Positions 1 to 8,700 are shown, numbered from the stretch's first letter. The stretch is 9,784 bases of DNA from Acidobacteriota bacterium (GCA_023380575.1 JAMCRM010000294.1:1-9784), one strand, 5' to 3'. The notes: generated by a model from the letters alone, not told the origin. Numbers and translations: made by a program.

Positions 1-604
1 TCGCCGGCTTGGGGGCGGGCGCCGCCGCCGGCGTTACCGGCCTGGCGGGTTTCGCGGCGGGGGCCGCGCTGGTGGCCGCGGGCGCGTTCTTATCGTAGAG
101 GTCGATGACCTCCTTGGTGATGTCGATGCCATCCGCGGCGAAGACCACCGGGACCTGCGGGTTGCTCACGTCGATGATCAGGGTGTAGCGGTTGTCGCGC
201 GCGTACTTATTGATCACCGCCATCATCTTGCTGCCGAGATTCTGCATGATCTTGCTTTCGGCCTGCTCGACTTCGGACTGGGCGTCCTCGGTGTCGCGGT
301 TGAGCGACTTGGTCTTCTCGTCGATCTGCCGCATCAGCTTGTTCTTGGCGTCCTCGCTGAGCGTGGCGCTGCCTTTGCGAAGCTGGTCCTGGAGGCCGGC
401 GATTTCGCCCTGCCGCTTCTCGAAGTCGGCCTTCTTCGGGCCGAAGCGTGTCTGCAGATCCTGCATCGCCTTCTGACCGTCCTTTGTGCTGACGATCGCG
501 TTCTGGATGTGCACGATCCCCACTTTGCTCGAGGCAGAGGTCTGGGCGGGGGCCAAGGCGGCAGCGGCGGCCAGGGCCGGGACAAGGTAAATACTCTTGG
601 TCAA
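1..604 (-). CDS. skp: Skp/OmpH-family periplasmic chaperone, 3' end cut off by window edge
   Basis: Skp (OmpH) is a trimeric periplasmic chaperone that holds unfolded outer-membrane proteins on their way to the BAM complex. Translation from a TTG at 604-602 gives at least 201 residues: an Ala-rich signal peptide (start TKSIYLVPALAAAAALAPAQ), then a first beta strand SSKVGIVHIQNAI that resembles the Skp N-terminal strand, then a long charged helical region (about residues 45-125, rich in K, E, Q, R) expected to form the coiled-coil tentacles, then a returning strand YTLIIDVSN and a motif DGIDITKEVIDLYDKN near residue 165. After that comes a Pro/Ala/Lys-rich tail that is still open at base 2, so the stop lies outside the window. 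E. coli Skp is about 160 residues, so this one is extended at the C terminus. No ATG lies near the start; TTG is chosen because a good Shine-Dalgarno sits 6 bases before it and the signal peptide begins there. It follows bamA by 41 bases on the same strand, the usual order, so co-transcription is likely. Confidence 0.87.
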   Translation of the reverse strand, partial: MTKSIYLVPALAAAAALAPAQTSASSKVGIVHIQNAIVSTKDGQKAMQDLQTRFGPKKADFEKRQGEIAGLQDQLRKGSATLSEDAKNKLMRQIDEKTKSLNRDTEDAQSEVEQAESKIMQNLGSKMMAVINKYARDNRYTLIIDVSNPQVPVVFAADGIDITKEVIDLYDKNAPAATSAAPAAKPARPVTPAAAPAPKPA

Positions 605-610
605 GCTATA

Positions 611-617
611 CTCCTTC
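611..617 (-). promoter_or_regulatory. Ribosome binding site of the skp-like gene
   Basis: On the minus strand the sequence GAAGGAG lies 6 bases before a TTG codon at 604-602. It is the evidence that decides for the non-ATG start of the skp-like gene; no in-frame ATG gives a signal peptide. Confidence 0.7.
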
Positions 618-645
618 TCGTAATCCTAAACTGATTCGGGACGCA

Positions 646-3615
646 TCAGAAAGTCCGTCCGATGGTAAAGCGGAATGTTTTGCGCTGTTCGAAAAACGGA
701 TATGCCTGTCCGAACGAGGCGACGGCATTGAGAAACGTCGTCTGGTTGGGGAACATGGCCCGGTCCACCACGATGGGCGGTTGCAGGAACTCGCGCACAA
801 TCAGCGGGTTATATGCCCAGTAGAGGCGGAAAGGTGCGTTGACCACGGGCAGCATCACCTGCAGTTCGACGCCGCTGGACATGCGCGGCTTCTGGGTGCC
901 CGGGGCAATCACGGGACGTCCGTTGAAACCGGCCTGCGGGAACAGTCCGTTCAACTCTCCGACGCGGCCTTCGTTCATCTTGAGCTGGTTGGTCAGCAGG
1001 ATCTTGTTGATGCCGAAATCGGTGAAGAGCGCCAGGTTCACGGGCCCCGCGATGGGAATGCGGTATTCGAAGTTGCCCACCAGTTGGGTGTCGCCGCCGG
1101 GGAAGATCATCTGGTACACGGGAATCTGCATGGTCACCGGAACAAGCTGCTCGACGCCATCCACCAGCACTTTTTGCTGGCGGGCGCTGCCGTCTTCATT
1201 GTAGACCTGCACGCTGGAATTGCTGGCCACGAACGCCACCGGGCTGATGCCCCAGATATCGAACCCGCGAATGTCCTGCTCGCCGCCGATGTAGCTGCGG
1301 GCGAAAGGCGGGGCCACCTTGCCTCCGTAGCCGGTAAGCAGCGACCCCATGAAGTGGAAGGCCAGAATGTGCTGCTTCTTCCACGGCGCCGGGCGGAAGT
1401 ACTTGGCGTCGATCACCGGGCGGATGGTGTTGACGTTGCCGCCCATGAAGCTGCCGGCGAACTGGGTGGAAATGAACAGGCTGCGGCCGCCGGTGGGCGT
1501 GATGGGGTGGTTCACCGTGTTGTAGGAGTACGACGGGGTGACCGCGCTGGTCTTGATGCCGGTGAGGGAGTTGGGGCCGCCGATGCCCTGGAAATTGATG
1601 TACTCAAAATAATTCCGGGCCGCCGTGCTGCTCTGGTCCACCACGATATTGGAATTGTCGTAGCCGTAAGTGATGCCCACGCGGGCAAAGCTGCGCTTGA
1701 GCTGATAGCTGGAGGAAACCGAAAAGCCCTTCCCGTTCTGCACGTAGTTGAGCAGGTTTTCCTTGCCCAGCGCGTTGAACAGCGGGAGGTAGTTCTGCCC
1801 GGTGAGGATGGAGACTTCGCGGCCCTGGTCGTAATTGAAGCGGGTCATGTGGACTTCGAAGCCCATCTGGATGGGGCGGTCCAGGAAATAGGGCTCGGTG
1901 AAGGCGAACTGCACGCTGCGCAGGCGCGTGCCGAGCTGCGAATCGATGGAGAGGGTTTCGCCGAGGCCCAGGAAGTTGTTGGTGGAGTAGTTGAACCCCA
2001 TGAAGCTGCCCGCGATGCCGCTGACGCCGCCGTTCAGGCCCACCGAGTTCTTGCCGCGCTCCTTCACCTTCAGGGTGATATCCACCGTGTTGGTCTGGGT
2101 GTTGCGCTTGATGTCGGCGGCTTCGTTCTCCTTGAGCTGCTCGAAATACCCGAGCTGGTTCAGGCGCAGGATGCTCAACTCCCAGAGGCGCGTATTGAAC
2201 ATGTCGCCCTCGTCGAGCAGCAGTTCGCGGCGGATCACTTTATCGCGCGTGGTGGTGTTGCCGGAGAAATCGATGCGGCGCACGAAGAACTGCTTGCCTT
2301 CATCGGCGGTGAGGGTCAGGTCGATCTTGTCGCTGTTGGGGATGATATCGAAGGAGGGCTCGGGGACGAAATCGATGTAGCCGAATTCGCCGTAGAGCTT
2401 GCGCATGTTCTCCAGGCCTTTGCGCAGCTTGGCGGTGGAGAAGATATCGCCTTCGCCCATCTGGAACAGGGGACGCATGAGGGTTTCCGGCGTGCGGAAC
2501 AGCTTCACGCCGACGAAATTGATTTTGCTGAGGTGATACTGGCGCCCTTCTTCCACGGGGATGACGAGGTCGGTGCGCTTGCCGGGCCGGTTCATCCTGA
2601 ACACCGGGATCTTGAAACCGTGGCCGCCGGTATCGCGCAGCGTGGCCTTGCTGTCCAGGACTTTGGCGGTGAAATAGCCGTGCTGCTGGTAGAAGTCCCG
2701 GATGCGGTCCTTATCCTCTTCCAGTTTGGAAGCGTCGTAGGTCTTGGAGAAAATGTTCTCCAGCACCATGGACCGCGGAATGCCGATGGGCCGGAGGTTC
2801 TTCATGGCGCGGATCACGGTGCGGTCGCCGAACACGTTGTTGCCCTCGATCTGAATGTTGCCGACTTTGACCTTGGGCCCTTCCTTGACGTTGAAGGTGA
2901 TTTCGAGCGAGGAAGGCGGGAGTTGCCGGACATCCGGCTCCACGACGGCGAATTGGCGCCCCCGCTCGGCGAGAAATTCCTTCAGGGCGACGGTGGCGCG
3001 CTGCACCTTGTTCGGATCGTACTGGGACTCGACCGAGAGCCCCACCTTGCGTTCCTTGAACCGGTCCAGAATCTCCGAAACCGTTACCGACTTGATGCCT
3101 TCATACTTGATGGAGCGGACCACGCGCCGCTCGGTGACCACGAAGCGTACGATCACGCCCGTGCGGCCGGGTTCGGTTTCCAGCCGGATATCGTCGAAGC
3201 GCCCGGTGTTCCAGAGGGCCATGAAATCGCGGCGCAGCGCGTCTTCGTTGAAGACGTCACCGCGCTTGGAGAAGATCAAAGCCCGCAAGGTGTCCTGGGG
3301 GACCCTGCGGGTGCCTCGGAATTCGATGGCTTCGATGGTGTTGGCGGCGGCTTCGGGCTTGGCGGCTTCGGGCTTGGCGCCTTCGGCCGGCTTGGGGGCT
3401 TCCATCTTGGGCTTCTGCGCGGGCGCGGGCTGCGGGGTTTCATCCGGAACGTTCTCGAAGGGGCTGGGCTGCTTTTGGGGAGCCGGCGCGGGCTTGGTCT
3501 GCGAGGGAGGCGGCGCCTGCGGCGCCGCGGGAGCCTGCGGCCACAACGGCATCACACCGGCCGCGCACAGACAAACCGCAAGACGACTCAGGCGGGAACG
3601 CCCGTGGGAACTCAT
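646..3615 (-). CDS. bamA: BamA, outer-membrane protein assembly factor (five POTRA domains plus barrel)
   Basis: BamA is the Omp85-family core of the BAM complex that folds and inserts beta-barrel proteins into the outer membrane. The 989-residue product has a signal peptide (Arg-rich n-region, hydrophobic LAVCLCAAGVMPLW), a Pro/Ala-rich linker (about 28-90), and five POTRA repeats beginning near residues 93 (NTIEAIEFRGTRRV), 168 (RSIKYEGIKSV), 251 (VGNIQIEGNNVFG), 358 (LSKINFVGVKLF) and 441 (VRRIDFSGNTTT). The C-terminal barrel (about 520-989) carries the Omp85 hallmark loop-6 motif as R783-G784-F785 within GGEQDIRGFD, and ends in Phe as barrel proteins do (FTIGRTF). It is longer than E. coli BamA (810), partly through the linker. 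The ATG at 3615 is preferred over an in-frame GTG at 3633, because GGAAAGG lies 9 bases before the ATG and inside the longer reading. The skp-like gene follows 41 bases downstream. No neighbouring lipoprotein of the BAM complex is visible. Confidence 0.96.
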   Translation of the reverse strand: MSSHGRSRLSRLAVCLCAAGVMPLWPQAPAAPQAPPPSQTKPAPAPQKQPSPFENVPDETPQPAPAQKPKMEAPKPAEGAKPEAAKPEAAANTIEAIEFRGTRRVPQDTLRALIFSKRGDVFNEDALRRDFMALWNTGRFDDIRLETEPGRTGVIVRFVVTERRVVRSIKYEGIKSVTVSEILDRFKERKVGLSVESQYDPNKVQRATVALKEFLAERGRQFAVVEPDVRQLPPSSLEITFNVKEGPKVKVGNIQIEGNNVFGDRTVIRAMKNLRPIGIPRSMVLENIFSKTYDASKLEEDKDRIRDFYQQHGYFTAKVLDSKATLRDTGGHGFKIPVFRMNRPGKRTDLVIPVEEGRQYHLSKINFVGVKLFRTPETLMRPLFQMGEGDIFSTAKLRKGLENMRKLYGEFGYIDFVPEPSFDIIPNSDKIDLTLTADEGKQFFVRRIDFSGNTTTRDKVIRRELLLDEGDMFNTRLWELSILRLNQLGYFEQLKENEAADIKRNTQTNTVDITLKVKERGKNSVGLNGGVSGIAGSFMGFNYSTNNFLGLGETLSIDSQLGTRLRSVQFAFTEPYFLDRPIQMGFEVHMTRFNYDQGREVSILTGQNYLPLFNALGKENLLNYVQNGKGFSVSSSYQLKRSFARVGITYGYDNSNIVVDQSSTAARNYFEYINFQGIGGPNSLTGIKTSAVTPSYSYNTVNHPITPTGGRSLFISTQFAGSFMGGNVNTIRPVIDAKYFRPAPWKKQHILAFHFMGSLLTGYGGKVAPPFARSYIGGEQDIRGFDIWGISPVAFVASNSSVQVYNEDGSARQQKVLVDGVEQLVPVTMQIPVYQMIFPGGDTQLVGNFEYRIPIAGPVNLALFTDFGINKILLTNQLKMNEGRVGELNGLFPQAGFNGRPVIAPGTQKPRMSSGVELQVMLPVVNAPFRLYWAYNPLIVREFLQPPIVVDRAMFPNQTTFLNAVASFGQAYPFFEQRKTFRFTIGRTF
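3346..3375 (-). repeat. Perfect 15-base tandem duplication inside the bamA linker
   Basis: Bases 3346-3360 and 3361-3375 are identical 15-mers (GGCGGCTTCGGGCTT on the plus strand), read on the minus strand as KPEAA-KPEAA. A degenerate third unit follows at 3376-3393 (KPAEGA). The repeat keeps the frame and lies in the unstructured linker before POTRA1, so its copy number could vary without harming the fold. Confidence 0.85.
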
Positions 3616-3624
3616 TGAAACATA

Positions 3625-3631
3625 CCTTTCC
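3625..3631 (-). promoter_or_regulatory. Ribosome binding site of bamA
   Basis: GGAAAGG on the minus strand, 9 bases before the ATG at 3615-3613. It supports the ATG start over the upstream GTG at 3633, which would place this site inside the coding region. Confidence 0.6.
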
Positions 3632-3757
3632 ACTCTGCGCCTATTATGGCTACTAACGGCTACGTGACCTTCAGGAGAATCGTTTCACTCGGACTGCCAG
3701 ATCGCAGAAGTACAGATAAAACATCATTTTACCGGATTGCTGCGGCCTCAACAACGA

Positions 3758-3788
3758 GCCCGCCCGGCCACAGGTGTGACCGGCGGGC
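3758..3788. other. GC-rich hairpin in the typA leader
   Basis: Arm GCCCGCC-C-GG at 3758-3767 pairs with CCGGCGGGC at 3780-3788 (one bulged C at 3765). Inside, CAC at 3769-3771 pairs with GTG at 3776-3778 across one mismatch. The result is about 12 base pairs with a short loop, ending 29 bases before the GTG proposed as typA start. It has no T-run, so it does not look like an intrinsic terminator, and no gene ends here in either direction. It is more likely a structured 5' leader. If typA started at the TTG at 3737 the hairpin would lie within the coding region, which is one reason to disfavour that start. Confidence 0.6.
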
Positions 3789-3817
3789 ACACGCCCCCGG
3801 CATGGCATCATGGAAGA

Positions 3818-5662
3818 GTGAACGTCTTCCTCGAGGGGCAACCCGGTTCTCCTTCCGCTGTCCGGCAGCGCATTGAAAATGTCCGCGACATCGCCATCAT
3901 CGCGCACGTGGACCACGGCAAAACCACGCTAGTGGACGCCATGCTGCGGCAAAGCGGCATTTTCCGTTCCAATGAGACGGTCGTGGAACGCGTCCTGGAC
4001 TCCAACGATCTGGAGCGGGAGCGCGGTATCACCATCCTCGCCAAGACCACCGGCGTGACCTACCACGGCACGAAGATCAACATCGTCGATACCCCGGGGC
4101 ACAGCGACTTCGGCGGCGAGGTGGAACGCGCCCTCAAGCTGGTGGACGGGGTGATGCTGCTGGTCGATGCCAGCGAGGGCCCGCTGCCGCAGACCCGGTA
4201 CGTGCTCATGAAGGCGCTCGAAGCGCGGCTGCCGCCGATCGTGGTCATCAACAAGATCGACCGGCCCGACGCGCGCATCCAGGAAGTGCTCAACGAGATC
4301 TACAGCCTGTTCATCGACCTCGACGCCACCGAAGATCAACTGGAGTTCCCCATCATCTATACAAATGCCCGGGCGGGCGTGGCCCGGCTCTCGCCCGATG
4401 GCGAGGGCGAAGACCTGCGGCCGCTGTTCGAGGCGATTCTCCAGCATTGTCCCCCGCCGGCGGGCGACCCCGAAGCCGTGCTGCAGTTGCTGGTGGCCAA
4501 CCTCGATTACAGCGACTATCTCGGCCGCCTGGCCATCGGCCGCGTGTTCCAGGGCACCCTGCGCCTCGGCGACGAAGTGGGAATTTCGAAAATGGACGGC
4601 TCGCTCCACCGCACGCGCATCACCAAGCTGTATTCATTCGAGGGGCTGAAGCGCGTGGAGGAAACCGTGGGACAGCCCGGCGACGTGCTGGCCATCGCCG
4701 GCGTGGAGGGGATTACCATCGGCGATACCATCACCCACGCCGAAACCCCGGAGCCGCTGCCGCGGATTCAGATCGACGAACCCACCATCGCCATGACCTT
4801 CACGGTGAACACCTCGCCGTTCTCGGGACGGGAAGGCGCGTACGTCACCTCGCGCCACCTGCGCGACCGCCTGGACAAGGAACTGCTCACCAATGTTTCC
4901 ATCCGCGTGGAAGAGGCTGGAGGCCCGGATACGTTCAAAGTGATGGGGCGCGGCGAGCTGCAACTGGCAATCCTGATTGAAATGATGCGGCGCGAAGGTT
5001 ACGAGCTCATGGTGGGCAAGCCGGAGATCCTCACGCGCATGGTGAACGGGGCGGTGCACGAACCCATGGAACTGCTGGTGGTGGATTGCCCGGAGCAGTT
5101 CATCGGGGTGGTGATTGAAAAGCTCGGCGCGCGCAAGGGCAAAATCTCGAAGATGGTGAATCACGGCACGGGGCGGGTGCGCATCGAATTCGACGTGCCC
5201 TCGCGCGGGCTCATCGGGGTGCGCTCGGAGCTGCTCACCGATACCCGCGGCACCGCCGTGATGAACTCGCTGTTCCAGGGCTACGCCGCGTGGCAGGGCG
5301 ACATCCCCATGCGGCCCACCGGGTCGCTGGTGGCGGACCGCCCGGGCAGGACCACGGCCTACGCCATCTTCAACCTGCAGGAGCGCGGCGAAATCTTCAT
5401 CGCTCCCGGCACCGAGGTGTACGAGGGCATGATCATCGGCGAGAACGCGCGCGACGTGGACCTCAACGTCAACATCGTCAAGGAAAAGAAGCTCACCAAT
5501 ATGCGCGCCTCCACCGCCGATGAAGCCATCCGGCTGGTGCCGCCGCGCATCCTGAACCTGGAGCAGGCCATCGATTTTGTCCGCGAAGACGAATTCGTCG
5601 AGGTGACCCCGCAGAGCATCCGGCTGCGCAAGAAGGCGCTGCGCATGGTGGAACGCAGCTAG
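3818..5662 (+). CDS. typA: TypA/BipA ribosome-associated translational GTPase
   Basis: TypA (BipA) is an EF-G/LepA-related GTPase that binds the 70S ribosome and acts in ribosome assembly and stress adaptation. The 614-residue product carries G1 AHVDHGKT (29-36), G2 RGITI (69-73), G3 DTPGH (91-95), G4 NKID (145-148) and a G5 region TNARAG (182-187), where many relatives have a serine at the N183 position. Then come a beta-barrel domain II, the EF-G-like domain with [20 protein letters not shown], the domain V region with [18 protein letters not shown], and the BipA-specific C-terminal domain with [11 protein letters not shown] (about 555-565), corresponding to the loop that contacts the ribosomal A site. 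Length fits the family (E. coli 607). The start is uncertain: homology begins near [17 protein letters not shown], where no standard start codon sits. GTG at 3818 is the nearest in-frame one, but the purine run just before it is too close to be a good ribosome site. TTG at 3737 would add 27 residues through a hairpin. Divergent from bamA; probably monocistronic. Confidence 0.95.
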   Translation: MNVFLEGQPGSPSAVRQRIENVRDIAIIAHVDHGKTTLVDAMLRQSGIFRSNETVVERVLDSNDLERERGITILAKTTGVTYHGTKINIVDTPGHSDFGGEVERALKLVDGVMLLVDASEGPLPQTRYVLMKALEARLPPIVVINKIDRPDARIQEVLNEIYSLFIDLDATEDQLEFPIIYTNARAGVARLSPDGEGEDLRPLFEAILQHCPPPAGDPEAVLQLLVANLDYSDYLGRLAIGRVFQGTLRLGDEVGISKMDGSLHRTRITKLYSFEGLKRVEETVGQPGDVLAIAGVEGITIGDTITHAETPEPLPRIQIDEPTIAMTFTVNTSPFSGREGAYVTSRHLRDRLDKELLTNVSIRVEEAGGPDTFKVMGRGELQLAILIEMMRREGYELMVGKPEILTRMVNGAVHEPMELLVVDCPEQFIGVVIEKLGARKGKISKMVNHGTGRVRIEFDVPSRGLIGVRSELLTDTRGTAVMNSLFQGYAAWQGDIPMRPTGSLVADRPGRTTAYAIFNLQERGEIFIAPGTEVYEGMIIGENARDVDLNVNIVKEKKLTNMRASTADEAIRLVPPRILNLEQAIDFVREDEFVEVTPQSIRLRKKALRMVERS

Positions 5663-5669
5663 CGTCGGC

Positions 5670-5689
5670 GTTCATCCGTGTTCATCGGC
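5670..5689. repeat. Tandem 10-base repeat after typA
   Basis: GTTCATCCGT is followed directly by GTTCATCGGC (8 of 10 bases equal), starting 8 bases after the typA stop. Flanking bases 5664-5670 (GTCGGCG) and 5690-5696 (CGCTGAC) could pair in a 7-base stem with one G-U around it, but there is no T-run, so a terminator is not supported. Units of this GTTCATC type are, from memory, found dispersed between genes in several soil bacteria; that part is not checked. Confidence 0.4.
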
Positions 5690-5724
5690 CGCTGACCAAC
5701 TCCCCCGGAACACCGGATTCCTGA

Positions 5725-5757
5725 TGTATACTGCCATACAATCGGTAGTCTTAGGAG
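5725..5757 (+). promoter_or_regulatory. Putative promoter/operator element and ribosome binding site of the first receptor gene
   Basis: TATACT at 5727-5732 resembles a -10 box and lies within a perfect inverted repeat TGTAT-N6-ATACA (5725-5740). The element TATACTGCCATACAA (5727-5741) matches 12 of 15 bases of one before the second receptor gene. No good -35 is seen 16-18 bases upstream. AGGAG at 5753-5757 is a strong Shine-Dalgarno, 7 bases before the ATG at 5765. Confidence 0.45.
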
Positions 5758-5764
5758 ATCAGGA

Positions 5765-8700
5765 ATGTTGCGAAGAGCTTTGCTGGTTGTGCTGGCCGCG
5801 TGCGGGGCATGGGCGCAGGATCCACGCGGGGCCATTAGCGGATCCTTGACGGATTCCTCCGGGGCGGCGATCCCCGCGGTGACGGTGCGCGCCACCAATG
5901 CCGAGACCGGCGTGGTCGCCTCGGCCGTGAGCAACGCGACAGGGAGTTATCAGATCCCGTTCCTTCCGCCCGGCATGTATCGCGTCACGGCGGAGCTGAC
6001 CGGTTTCAAGCGGTTTTCGAGGGACAAGATTGAGGTCCGGGTCGGTGAGACCGTGGCCCTGCCTATCCGCATGGAGGTCGGCCAGATCACCGAGACCGTG
6101 GAGGTGACCGCTTCCACCCCGTTGCTCGACACCGCCAGCTCCTCGCTGGGCCAGGTGGTGGACCAGCGGCGCATTCTGGAACTGCCGCAGCGCGGCGGCA
6201 CTCCCATGGAGCTGACCCTGCTGACGCCCGGCGTGGTGAACGCCACCGATATGCGCCTGCGCAAGGCCATGGCGCCCGAGGCCACCTCCCAGATTGCCAC
6301 CGACGGCGCCGGAACCTATAACAACGAATTCCAGATCGACGGCATCAACAACATGGCTGCCGACCGCGGCCGGGGCTATGCGCGCATCGCCTACAGCCCG
6401 CCTTCCGCCGCCGTGCGCGAGTTCAAGATGCAGACCACCGCCTATGACGCCAGCGTGGGTCATACCATGGGCGCGGTGGTCAATGTCAGCACCGCCAGCG
6501 GCACGAACGACCTGCACGGGGAGGCGCACTACGTGCTGCGGCACAGCAAGCTGGACGCGCCCAACTTCTTCAACAACAAGTCGGGCACCGCGCTGGGCCT
6601 CTACCAGGACAACCGTTCCGGCGGGTCCGTGGGCGGGCCGCTGGTGCTGCCCAAGCTCTACAACGGCAAGAACCGCACGTTCTGGTTCTACGCCTTCGAG
6701 GACAACCGCTTCGGGGTCCCCAAGCAGTGGGTCACCACGGTGCCGACGGAGGCCGAAAGGCAGGGCGATCTTTCCGCCCTGCTGAGGCTCCCCAACGGGG
6801 CCAATTACCAGGTTTACGACCCCTTCAGCACCGTGGCCGCCGGCGGCGGGCGCTTCCGGCGCCAGCCGGTCCCGAACAACGTGATCCCCCGCAACCGCCT
6901 GGATACGGTCGGGCTGAACCTGGCGGCGCTGTATCCGCTGCCCAACCAGCGGGGAACCGTGGACGGCCGCAACAACCTTTTCCTCTCCAACAAAGCCATC
7001 CAGAAGACTTCCCAGCAACTGCTGCGCCTGGACCACGCCTTCAGTGAAAACCATCGCGCCTTCCTGCGGCTGCAATACGACTTCTGGAAAGAGAACAAGA
7101 ACGACAACTTCGGCACCAACATCAACGGCCTGTTTTCCAATCGCCCCAACCGCGGGGTGGCGCTGGACGATGTGATCGTGCTCAACCCCTCGCTGGTCCT
7201 GAACCTGCGCTACGGCTTCACCAGCACGAAATGGTGGGAGTTCCGGCGCACGCGCGGCTACAATCTCGCCAGCCTGGGCTTTTCCCCGGCGCTGCTGGCC
7301 CTGACCAACAAGCGTTCTTCGCCGATCCCGCGCGTGAGGCCAGGCGCCTTCACGCCGCTCTCCAACTGGGAGAACGGCGACGGCGCGAATTCCAGCCTCG
7401 CCCACAGCTTCTCCGGCAGCTTCACCCGCCTGCAGGGCAGCCATTCCCTGCGGTTCGGCACCGAATTCCGCGTGGAGCGCAGCTTCAATGACCGGCACCC
7501 CACCAGCGTGGCGCCCGATTATTCCTTCGGCACGACGTATACGCGCGGCCCGCTGGATAATTCCCCCTCCGCCACCATCGGCCAGGACCTGGCGTCGATG
7601 CTCATGGGCATTCCCGACGGATCCATGGCGATCTCCGCCAGTTCCGCCCTGCAGAACCAGTTCTTCGGGCTGTATTTCCAGGACGATGTGAAGATCAGTT
7701 CCCGGCTCACCCTGAACCTCGGCATGCGCTGGGAGTATGAGAGCCCGCTGACGGAACGGTACAACCGGCTGGTGGCCACGTTCGATGCCACCACCGTGAA
7801 CCCCATCGAGGCGCAGGCGCGCGCCAATTATGCCAGGAGCCCCATCCCGGAACTGGCCGCGGCGAATTTTCACGCGCCCGGCGGGCTGACCTGGGTGGGC
7901 CAGAACGGCAACGGCCGCAGCCCGTTCCTCGCCGAAAAGAGCAACTGGATGCCCCGCTTCGGCCTGGCCTGGCAGGTCAATTCCAACACCCTGGTGCGCG
8001 GCGGGTACGGCATCTTTTATTCGGTGAACGGCATCTATGCCACCGTCCCGATTCAGACCGGATTCACCCAGGCCACGCCGATCCAGGCCTCGCTCGATAG
8101 CGGCCTGACGTATATCGCCACCACCGGGAACCCGTTCCCCCGCGGGCTGCTCCAACCCGCGGGTCCAGCCGGCGGCCTCACCACCAACCTCGGCCAGGAA
8201 CTTACCTTCCACAATCCCAACCGCAAGCGCGCCTATTCGCAGCGCTGGTCGCTCGGCGTGCAGCGCATGTTCCCCGGGTTGTTCGTGATGGACGCCTCCT
8301 ACGTGGGCAGCCGGGTGACGCGGCTGAGCGTCAACCGCAACTATAATTCCACGCCGGAGCAATATCTGAGCCGCAGCCCGGTGCGCGACCAGCCGACCAT
8401 CGATTACCTGAGCGCCACGTTCCCCAGCCCGTTCTACGGCGTGGATCCGATTTACGGCCGGAACATGTCGCGCGGCGGATTGCTGCGCCCGTTTCCGCAG
8501 TTCGGCTCCATCAGCAGCCCCGACCCGGCGGGCTACTCGTGGTATCACTCGCTCCAGGTGCGCGCCGAAAAACGTTTCTCGCACGGCTATACGGTGCAGT
8601 TGGCCTACACGTTTTCCAAGCTGATGGAAGCCACCGAATTCCTGAACGCGACCGACCGGATGCCCTATGAAACCATCTCGGGGCTGGACCGGCCGCACCG

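Larger units (their letters stand above)
3616..3817. promoter_or_regulatory. Divergent intergenic region between bamA and typA
   Basis: About 200 bases separate the bamA start (minus) from the likely typA start (plus), so promoters for both directions are expected here. The middle part (about 3700-3730) is markedly A/T-richer than the surroundings. On the minus strand CATAAT at 3648-3643 resembles a -10 box for bamA but no good -35 lies at the right distance. On the plus strand I find no convincing -35/-10 pair. No gene is supported here: the short reading frames across the region have no recognisable product. A strong hairpin occupies 3758-3788. Confidence 0.45.

Noticed and set aside
192..585. 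Short open frames on both strands within the skp-like gene
   Set aside because: They overlap the Skp coding frame, which has signal peptide, coiled-coil-type composition and a good ribosome site; they are shadows.
781..3618. 945-codon open frame on the plus strand opposite bamA
   Set aside because: It lies entirely antisense to a well-recognised bamA, its translation is rich in H, G, A, E, V and D without any domain I know, and such shadows are expected when sense codons are GC-rich in the third position.
3612..3623. Tiny upstream frame ATG-TTT-CAA-TGA overlapping the bamA ATG on the minus strand
   Set aside because: Its ATG is only one base after the Shine-Dalgarno, too close for initiation, so a coupling role is unlikely; probably chance.
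3737..3817. N-terminal extension of TypA from the TTG at 3737
   Set aside because: The extra 27 residues have no family counterpart, lie across a strong hairpin and have no ribosome site; treated as leader.
3646..3876. 76-codon open frame in the bamA-typA intergenic region
   Set aside because: No recognisable product, no ribosome site, and it runs into the conserved start of typA in another frame.
5664..5696. Possible terminator after typA
   Set aside because: The stem is 7 pairs with one G-U, the loop is 19 bases and no T-run follows.
5759..8698. 979-codon open frame on the minus strand opposite the first receptor gene
   Set aside because: Same codon-bias shadow; the His/Gly/Arg/Ala-rich translation has no recognisable fold, while the opposite strand has a full receptor with signal peptide and family motifs.
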